A DNA stretch of 9,463 bases from Dermatophilaceae bacterium (lineage in GTDB: Bacteria; Actinomycetota; Actinomycetes; Actinomycetales; Dermatophilaceae): positions 1 through 9,463 of the forward strand of contig JABFXB010000245.1 of NCBI GenBank assembly GCA_013361975.1, written 5' to 3'. The position numbers and the translations under genes are program-made. Shown here in pieces: positions 4,594 through 9,463 of this stretch. The notes under the pieces are model-generated. The model saw only the letters and a program-made list of their open reading frames with translations, was not told where the DNA came from and ran no database searches. Position 1 is the first letter of the stretch, and every line of letters begins with the position of its first letter.

Positions 4594-5040
4594 ATGGCCA
4601 CGACCCTCAGTCCCGCTGGGGCTTCGACATCCGATCTGCACAGCGACGTGACGTACCAGGCGTACGCCGTCCTGCGCACCGCGTTCACCGTCGCGCCGAT
4701 CGTGTTCGGCCTCGACAAGTTCACGAACCTGCTCGTCCAGTGGGACCGCTACCTCGCGCCCGTGCTGTCGGACCCGCTGCCGGTCACCCCGCACCAGGCC
4801 ATGTATGCCGTCGGCGTCATCGAGGTGATCGCCGGCATCGTCGTGCTGCTGCACCCGCGGCTCGGCGCCCTCGTCGTGGCCGTCTGGCTCGCCGGCATCA
4901 TCGTCAACCTGCTGCTGATCCCCGGCTACTACGACGTGGCACTGCGCGACTTCGGGCTGCTGCTCGCGGCCGTCGCCCTCCAGCGGCTCGCCACCCGCTT
5001 CGACCCGCGGCCCACCCTGTGGCCGCTGCGCCGCTCGTAG
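4594..5040 (+). CDS. DoxX-like four-helix membrane protein
   Basis: The protein is 148 aa with four hydrophobic segments at about residues 24-43, 69-87, 90-111 and 117-134, the DoxX topology. Typical features are the VLRTAFTVAPIVFGLDKF first helix, GVIEVIAGIVVLLHPRLGALVV in the middle and an Arg-Asp pair (LRDFGLLL) before the last helix. DoxX-family proteins are cytoplasmic-membrane proteins; some take part in quinone-linked or redox-stress functions, but most have no proven role. ATG 4594 is well placed behind GGAGG (4584-4588), 5 nt away. The gene is transcribed away from the ECF sigma operon, and a GGAAC-N16-CGTC motif lies upstream, so it is a plausible member of that sigma's regulon. It converges on the iron-transport operon, with a shared hairpin between them. 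The biochemical role is not known. Confidence 0.78.
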   Translation: MATTLSPAGASTSDLHSDVTYQAYAVLRTAFTVAPIVFGLDKFTNLLVQWDRYLAPVLSDPLPVTPHQAMYAVGVIEVIAGIVVLLHPRLGALVVAVWLAGIIVNLLLIPGYYDVALRDFGLLLAAVALQRLATRFDPRPTLWPLRRS

Positions 5041-5063
5041 GTCGTCGGGCGAGTGGCCGCGTC

Positions 5064-5104
5064 GCTCGCCGGGTCGGGCGGCATTCGCACCGCACCCGGC
5101 GAGC
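5064..5104. terminator. Bidirectional terminator hairpin between DoxX-like gene and fbpC
   Basis: GCTCGCCGGGT (5064-5074) pairs perfectly with ACCCGGCGAGC (5094-5104). Inside, GCGG (5078-5081) pairs with CCGC (5090-5093) after a small bulge, leaving an 8-nt loop. It sits between two convergent stop codons (5040 and 5123) and can serve both strands. There is no T tract. Confidence 0.7.
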
Positions 5105-5122
5105 CGGCGCAGGCCGACGGGC

Positions 5123-6190
5123 TCAGGCGCTGGTCGGGTGCGGGAAGACCAGGGGCTCGCCGAGCAGCTGCAGGCTGACGACGGTGCCGTCCGGCGGCAC
5201 GTCCTGGCCGCGCACGCGGGCCCGCACGACAGAAGGCGCGCCGGCGGAGCCGGGCTCGCGCGGGTCGGCCCCGAGGTCGAGGTCGATGAGGGCGTCGTGG
5301 CCGAAGTACGTCGAGGAGAGCACGGTGGCCGGGCGGCCGGACCCCTGCGCCACGAGCGCGATCTGCTCGGGGCGCAGCAGCACGTCGACGGGCCCGTCGG
5401 GCACGTGCTCGACCGAGACCACGCCGAGGGCGTGGTGCACCGTGCCGGAGTCCGCGCGGCCGGCGAGCGTCACCGCGTCACCCAGGAACCCGGCCGACCG
5501 GGTGTCGGCCGGGCGGTCGTAGACGTCGGCGGGCGAGCCGACCTGCGAGAAGCGCCCGTCGTGCATGATCGCGACCTGGTCGGCCATCGAGAGGGCCTCG
5601 GACTGGTCGTGCGTGACGAGGATCGCCGTGACGCCCTCGCGCGCCAGGACGTCGGCGACGGCCTCGCGCGTCGAGGTGCGCAGCGCGGCGTCGAGCGAGG
5701 AGAAGGGCTCGTCGAGCAGCAGCACCTTGGGCCGGCGGGCGAGGGCGCGGGCGAGCGCGACGCGCTGCTGCTGACCACCCGAGAGCTGGTCGGGCCGGCG
5801 GTCGGCGAGGCCGACGTCGAGCCCGACGAGCCGGAGCAGCTCGGTGAGGCGGCCCGTGTCGCGACGGGCGGATCGGTCGAGGCCGTAGACGACGTTGGCG
5901 CCGACGCTGAGGTGCGGGAAGAGGTTGCCCTCCTGCGCCACGTAGCCGACCCCGCGGCGCTCGGGGGCGCGCCACAGGCCCGGCCCGACGACGACGTCGT
6001 CACCGAGCGCGACCGAACCGTTGTCGGGCGCCTGAAAGCCGGCGATGACCCGGAGCAGGGTCGTCTTGCCGCACCCGGACGGGCCGAGGATGACGGTGGT
6101 GGATGCCTCGGGCACGTGCAGGTCGATGCCTTGAAGCACGGGCCGGCCGTTGTGGGATGCCGTGACACCGGCGATGCGGACGTCGCTCAC
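5123..6190 (-). CDS. fbpC: Ferric iron ABC transporter, ATP-binding protein
   Basis: This 355-aa ABC ATPase powers Fe3+ import through the adjacent permease. It has Walker A GPSGCGKT (36-43), the Q-loop Gln86, signature LSGGQ (136-140), Walker B LLLDEP (157-162), a D-loop (SSLD) and H-loop His194. After about residue 235 comes a C-terminal TOBE-like regulatory domain (LLRPEQIAL), so the length fits the FbpC/PotA-type importers. The GTG start overlaps the permease stop by four bases (GTGA) and follows a GGAGGAGG-rich site about 10 nt upstream. It is the last gene of the operon, ending before the hairpin at 5064-5104. The ATPase alone could serve polyamine, thiamine or sulfate uptake; the iron assignment rests on the FbpA-like binding protein and the iron box. 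Confidence 0.9.
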   Translation of the reverse strand: MSDVRIAGVTASHNGRPVLQGIDLHVPEASTTVILGPSGCGKTTLLRVIAGFQAPDNGSVALGDDVVVGPGLWRAPERRGVGYVAQEGNLFPHLSVGANVVYGLDRSARRDTGRLTELLRLVGLDVGLADRRPDQLSGGQQQRVALARALARRPKVLLLDEPFSSLDAALRTSTREAVADVLAREGVTAILVTHDQSEALSMADQVAIMHDGRFSQVGSPADVYDRPADTRSAGFLGDAVTLAGRADSGTVHHALGVVSVEHVPDGPVDVLLRPEQIALVAQGSGRPATVLSSTYFGHDALIDLDLGADPREPGSAGAPSVVRARVRGQDVPPDGTVVSLQLLGEPLVFPHPTSA

Positions 6191-7767
6191 GTCGCGGTCA
6201 CCTCCTCCGTTCGTCGCATGAGCAGGTAGGTCACCGGCGCCGACAGGATGACGAGGGCGGCGGCATACGGAGCGGCGGCAGCGTAGTCGAGCGACTCGCT
6301 CGCGGCCCAGAAGGCCGTGGCCAGGGTGCGCGTGCCCGTGGGCGCGAGCAGCAGCGTCGCGGTCAGCTCCGTGGAGACCGCGATGAAGACGAGGGCGAAG
6401 CCGGCCAGCGTGCCGCGCAGCACGAGCGGCAGCTGCACGCGCAGGAAGGCACGAACCGGGTTGTCGCCGAGGGCCCGCGCCGCGTCACCGAGCTCGGGCG
6501 GCAGGTGGGCGAGCGCCGCGCGGATCGACACCATGGCGCGGGGCACGAAGAGGATGGCGTACGCGAGGACGAGCAGCGCCGACGTCTGGTAGACGGCTGG
6601 CAGGTAGCGCACGGCGAGCCCGACGAGGGCGAGCGCGACGACGACGCCGGGCAGCGACGACGCGAGGTAGGTGGAACGCTCGACGGCCACGGCGACCCAC
6701 CGGTCCAGGCGGTCGGTCGCGCGCGAGACGAGCCAGGCGACAGGGAACGCAGCCACGGTCGTGAGCACCGCGGCGGCGGCCGCGAGGCGCAGGCTGCTCC
6801 ACATCGGCGCGAGAAGCTCGCCGGGCGAGAGGGAGTCGACACCCATGACGAGCCATCGGGCGATGCTGCCCACCGGCACGGCGATCGCCAGCAGCACGAG
6901 CAGCGCGATGCCGGCCAGGGCAACCGGGGTGAGGCGGCCGAGCCGCACCGGCGTGGGCCGCTGCGGGGTGCCGCGACCGAGCCGGGCGTGGCGGGCGCGT
7001 CCACGGCTCACGAGGTCGATGGTGAGGAAGGCGAGGCAGAGCGCGAGCAGCGCCGAGGCCAGCACGCTGCCGGCGGCGTCGTCGAACGCCACCTGGTACT
7101 GGTCGAGGATCGCCGTCGTGAAGGTCGGGAACCGCACGAGGGCGAGCACCCCGAACTCGGCGAGCAGGTGGAGCGCGACGAGCAGGGCGCCGCCCATCAG
7201 CGCCGGGCGCAGCTGCGGGAGCGTCGCGCGCAGGAAGGCGCGCCACGGGCCGAGGCCGAGCGAGCGGGCGGTGTCCTCGAGGCTGCGGTCGAGGCCGCGC
7301 AGCACCGCGGCGACCGGCAGGAAGACGAACGGGAAGTACGACAGGGACGTGACGAGGACGGCGCCCGTCAGGCCGTTGAGGTCGGGGCGGATCGACACCC
7401 ACGCGTACGCGTTGACGAACGCCGGGACCGCCAGCGGGCAGACGAGGACGACCCGCCACAGCCCCGCGAGCGGCAGGTCGGTGCGCTCGACGAGCCAGGC
7501 CGCCGCGACCCCGAGCACGACGGTGATCGAGACGGTGAGCACGACGAGCGAGAGGGTGTTGCCGAGCAGCTCACCCACGCGCGGACGCCAGAGCAGCCGG
7601 CCGGCCTTCTCGGGGCCGACGGCGAGCGCCTTGGTGACGATGACGACGAGGGGCGTGCAGCAGACGAGCGCGACCAGGCCGGCCACGAGCCGGGACGCCA
7701 GGGCACCCGGCCGCCAGCGGCGACCCGGCCTGCCGGCGGAGGTGCGTCCGAGCACGTGGCCGCTCAC
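6187..7767 (-). CDS. fbpB: Ferric iron ABC transporter, fused two-module permease
   Basis: The protein is 526 aa with about twelve membrane segments in two homologous halves joined by a basic linker (about 255-280). Each half carries the EAA loop that docks on the ATPase: residues 164-184 (EDTARSLGLGPWRAFLRATLP) and 427-447 (GDAARALGDNPVRAFLRVQLP, compared by position). A single polypeptide with two MetI-like halves is usual for FbpB/FutB iron permeases. The GTG start lies one base after the fbpA stop, with no clear Shine-Dalgarno sequence, so translation probably depends on ribosomes finishing fbpA. The stop overlaps the fbpC start. The octamer GTATGCCG (reverse strand, 6261-6268), also found in the repeat element at 3127-3200, lies within its 3' end. 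Thiamine (ThiP) permeases share this layout; the partner binding protein argues for iron. Confidence 0.9.
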   Translation of the reverse strand: MSGHVLGRTSAGRPGRRWRPGALASRLVAGLVALVCCTPLVVIVTKALAVGPEKAGRLLWRPRVGELLGNTLSLVVLTVSITVVLGVAAAWLVERTDLPLAGLWRVVLVCPLAVPAFVNAYAWVSIRPDLNGLTGAVLVTSLSYFPFVFLPVAAVLRGLDRSLEDTARSLGLGPWRAFLRATLPQLRPALMGGALLVALHLLAEFGVLALVRFPTFTTAILDQYQVAFDDAAGSVLASALLALCLAFLTIDLVSRGRARHARLGRGTPQRPTPVRLGRLTPVALAGIALLVLLAIAVPVGSIARWLVMGVDSLSPGELLAPMWSSLRLAAAAAVLTTVAAFPVAWLVSRATDRLDRWVAVAVERSTYLASSLPGVVVALALVGLAVRYLPAVYQTSALLVLAYAILFVPRAMVSIRAALAHLPPELGDAARALGDNPVRAFLRVQLPLVLRGTLAGFALVFIAVSTELTATLLLAPTGTRTLATAFWAASESLDYAAAAPYAAALVILSAPVTYLLMRRTEEVTAT

Positions 7768-7768
7768 G

Positions 7769-8800
7769 TCAGAGGATGCCCGCCTCGGTCATCATCGAGA
7801 TGACCTCGGGGCCGTTGAGCTTGTACGGGTCGACGGGGGGCGCCTCGAGCGAGGCCAGCTTGGGCAGAGCCGGGTCGGACTCGACGCCCGAGCCGACGGC
7901 GTACTCCTTGGCGTCGCTCGAGGCGAGGATGCCCTGGCCCTCCTTGCTCGTGACGAACGCGAGGAACTTCTGGGCGTCGGCCGCGCGCTTGCTCGACGCC
8001 AGCACGCCGCCGCCCGAGAGGCTGACGAAGGCGCCGGGGTCCTGGTTCTTGAAGTAGTGCAGCTTGGTGTTGCCGCTGCCGTCCTTGCTGAGGGCCTGGT
8101 CGCGGTACCAGTAGTAGTGGTACATGATGCCGACCGGCACCTCGCCGGCGTTGACGGCCTTCATGACGGCGATGTTGTTGTTGTAGATCTTCGCGCCGTC
8201 CTTGAGGCCCTTGAGCCAGGCAGCGGTCTTGTCCTTGCCCTCGAGCGCGGCGATGGCCGAGACGATGGCCTGGAAGTCCGCGCCACCGGCGGCGGCGCCC
8301 CAGCGGCCCGACCACTCCGGCTTCTGCAGGTCCATGATCGACTTCGGCAGCTGCGCCTCGGAGATCTTGCTCGGGTTGTAGACGAGCACGGTCGAGCGGG
8401 CAGCGATGCCGACCCACTTGCCGGTCGACGGGGCGTACTCCTTGCCGACCTGCGCGAGGGTCGTGGGCGTGACCGGTGCGAGCAGGTCGGCGTTCTGCAC
8501 GGTCGTCATGGCCGGGGAGTTCTCGGTGAGGAAGACGTCGGCGGGGGAGCGGGAGCCCTCCTGGACGAGCTGGGCCGCCATGGCCGAGTCGCCGCCGTAA
8601 CGGATCTGGACGTCGATGCCCGTCTTCTCCCGGAAGGCCTTGGCCCAGGCGTCGGTGAGGTTCTCGTGCTGGGCGCTGTAGATCGTCAGCTTGCCCGGGT
8701 CGAGCTCCTCGCCCGCCTCGAGGCTGCTGCCGCACGCGGACAGCGCGAGCATGGCAGCGGCGCCCAGAGCGGCGACGAGCACGGTGCGTCGGGTGGTCAC
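7769..8800 (-). CDS. fbpA: Ferric iron-binding lipoprotein of the ABC importer
   Basis: This 343-aa solute-binding protein captures Fe3+ outside the membrane and hands it to FbpB. The N terminus is a lipoprotein signal: Arg4-Arg5, a hydrophobic stretch and lipobox LSAC with Cys23 as the acylated residue. The mature part is a transferrin-like two-lobe protein. By comparison with Haemophilus FbpA (His9, Glu57, Tyr195, Tyr196), the iron ligands are visible as His45 (YSAQHEN), Glu93 (DVFLTEN) and the tyrosine pair Tyr229-Tyr230 (MYHYYWYR). Tyr227 is an additional tyrosine close by. GTG 8800 follows GGAGG (8805-8809) by about 4 nt. It is the first gene of fbpA-fbpB-fbpC and has a leader of roughly 100 nt behind an iron box, so it should be derepressed in low iron. 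Confidence 0.93.
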   Translation of the reverse strand: MTTRRTVLVAALGAAAMLALSACGSSLEAGEELDPGKLTIYSAQHENLTDAWAKAFREKTGIDVQIRYGGDSAMAAQLVQEGSRSPADVFLTENSPAMTTVQNADLLAPVTPTTLAQVGKEYAPSTGKWVGIAARSTVLVYNPSKISEAQLPKSIMDLQKPEWSGRWGAAAGGADFQAIVSAIAALEGKDKTAAWLKGLKDGAKIYNNNIAVMKAVNAGEVPVGIMYHYYWYRDQALSKDGSGNTKLHYFKNQDPGAFVSLSGGGVLASSKRAADAQKFLAFVTSKEGQGILASSDAKEYAVGSGVESDPALPKLASLEAPPVDPYKLNGPEVISMMTEAGIL

Positions 8801-8913
8801 GGGTCCTCCATCGGGTCGCCGAGGCCGGAGGCGTGCTGGGCGGCGTCGACACGGACGCCCGGTCTCGGGGGTGTCGGTCGCGTCGACGGCCGACGTTGTC
8901 GCTTAGGTTCGCC
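8801..8913 (-). other. Leader of the fbpABC operon
   Basis: This 113-nt non-coding stretch lies between the TetR stop and the fbpA start. It holds most of the iron box at its upstream end and the fbpA ribosome site at its downstream end. I see no convincing riboswitch or attenuator in it. Confidence 0.55.
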
Positions 8914-8921
8914 TTACCTTA
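8903..8921 (-). promoter_or_regulatory. DtxR/IdeR-type iron box upstream of fbpABC
   Basis: On the + strand TTAGGTTCGCCTTACCTTA matches the consensus TTAGGTTAGGCTAACCTAA at 15 of 19 positions by eye. The TetR stop codon (8914-8916) lies inside it. It overlaps the proposed -10 and start region of the fbp promoter, as expected for iron-dependent repression. Confidence 0.82.
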
Positions 8922-9463
8922 TTGAATCAGTCGGCGTCGTCCCAATCGGCCCCGATCCGTGAGATCGGTCGGACCCGCTCGACGTGGCCGCCAGCATGGT
9001 TGGGCCCAGCTCGAGCAGGTGCCGGCGGAGGGTGTCGTCGTCCACGTCGGTGAGGCGTGGGTCGATGCCGGCCTGGGCGATCCCGGCGCCGACGACCGAG
9101 ACCGCGACCCGGCGCGGCAGGTCCGGCTCGGGCCCGAGCAGCAGGGCGACGAGCCGGTCGATGAGCGAGTTGAGGTCCTCGTGCGCGGCCATGATGCGCT
9201 CGACCTCGGGGTCGCGCATCAGCGCCGCGACGACCTGCCGGTGGTTGATCATCAGGTCGACGAGGCCGTGCAGCGCCACGAGCGTCGCGGAGTCGGGCGC
9301 CGTCGGGTCGGCGAGCGCCTGCTCCTCGGCGGTCGCCACGAAGGCGGCGAGGTCCTCCACCGCCGACTCGATCACCGCGAGGACGATGTCCTCCTTGGCG
9401 TGGAACTGGTAGTACACGGCGGCCTTGGTGACGCCGAGGTGGTCGGCGATCATCTGCAGCGAG
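8914..9463 (-). CDS. TetR-family transcriptional regulator, 5' partial
   Basis: The frame is open to the right edge. The visible 182 residues begin within the DNA-binding domain, at SLQMIADHLGVTKAAVYYQF, a typical TetR helix-turn-helix, so roughly 30-50 N-terminal residues are missing. An internal ATG at 9453 is Met within helix 2, not the start. The C-terminal part is helical ligand-binding and dimerisation sequence (LVALHGLVDLMINHRQVVAALMRDP) and ends in a Ser/Gly/Thr-rich tail. The ligand cannot be predicted. It lies upstream of fbpABC in the same direction, but an iron box and likely promoter straddle its stop codon, so the fbp genes need not depend on its transcript. Control of genes to the right, outside the window, is as likely as control of iron uptake. 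Confidence 0.87.
   Translation of the reverse strand, partial: SLQMIADHLGVTKAAVYYQFHAKEDIVLAVIESAVEDLAAFVATAEEQALADPTAPDSATLVALHGLVDLMINHRQVVAALMRDPEVERIMAAHEDLNSLIDRLVALLLGPEPDLPRRVAVSVVGAGIAQAGIDPRLTDVDDDTLRRHLLELGPTMLAATSSGSDRSHGSGPIGTTPTDSIR
8916..8945 (-). promoter_or_regulatory. Possible promoter of fbpABC, inside the 3' end of the TetR gene
   Basis: On the minus strand, -35-like TTGGGA (8945-8940), an 18-nt spacer and -10-like TAAGGT (8921-8916) precede a start near 8909. The -35 is weak (four of six). The placement over the iron box makes it plausible, and it would lie within TetR coding sequence. Confidence 0.42.

Noticed and set aside
3419..4651. Long plus-strand frame opposite the sigma cassette
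   Set aside because: Low-complexity Gly/Arg/Ala protein with no domain; the minus strand carries clear sigma and zinc-finger proteins.
5123..8800. Thiamine, sulfate or polyamine importer instead of iron
   Set aside because: ATPase and permease would fit, but the binding protein keeps the His, Glu and Tyr-Tyr iron ligands of FbpA and the operon has an iron box.
5138..8962. Several very long plus-strand frames (5138-6229, 6505-7803, 6671-8962) opposite fbpABC
   Set aside because: They are antisense to clearly recognisable ABC ATPase, permease and binding-protein genes and show no domains of their own.

Overview
The window is GC-rich, gene-dense DNA with strongly G/C-ending codons, many GTG starts, 4-bp start/stop overlaps and DtxR/IdeR-type iron boxes. 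This points to a high-GC actinobacterium. A Micrococcales-like relative is my guess, but the sequence alone does not fix the genus.

Layout, left to right. (1) Positions 1-965 (+): the C-terminal part of an HPPD-like / 3-dehydroshikimate-dehydratase-like VOC protein, cut by the left edge. (2) 1047-1763 (+): an iron-box promoter, then bfd (bacterioferritin-associated ferredoxin) overlapping bfr (bacterioferritin). (3) 1764-2108: intergenic DNA with two stem-loops and a probable leaderless promoter. (4) 2109-3110 (+): a GAF-LuxR transcriptional regulator. (5) 3127-3200: a repeat/hairpin element between convergent genes. (6) 3207-4392 (-): an overlapping cassette of a 79-aa unknown protein, an ECF sigma factor and a soluble zinc-finger anti-sigma factor. 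(7) 4594-5040 (+): a divergent DoxX-like membrane protein with an ECF-type promoter motif upstream. (8) 5064-5104: a hairpin between convergent genes. (9) 5123-8800 (-): a complete ferric-iron ABC importer, fbpA-fbpB-fbpC, with a second iron box at 8903-8921. (10) 8914-9463 (-): a TetR-family regulator cut by the right edge; its stop codon lies inside that iron box.

The common theme is iron. FbpABC would import Fe3+, Bfr would store or detoxify iron, and Bfd would release it from Bfr. Both the importer and the bfd-bfr pair carry near-consensus DtxR/IdeR boxes over their likely -10 regions, so both are expected to be repressed when iron is plentiful. The ECF sigma/anti-sigma cassette and DoxX-like protein look like a separate envelope- or redox-stress unit, perhaps coupled through the GGAAC-N16-CGTC motif.

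The most unusual points are: a Bfr in which one ferroxidase ligand (His54 in E. coli numbering) is Asp; co-expression of that Bfr with Bfd from an iron-repressed, apparently leaderless promoter; a VOC enzyme whose second metal-site His is Gln; and a direct/inverted repeat element built on GTATGCCG. I see no RNA genes, insertion sequences, phage genes or CRISPR arrays.
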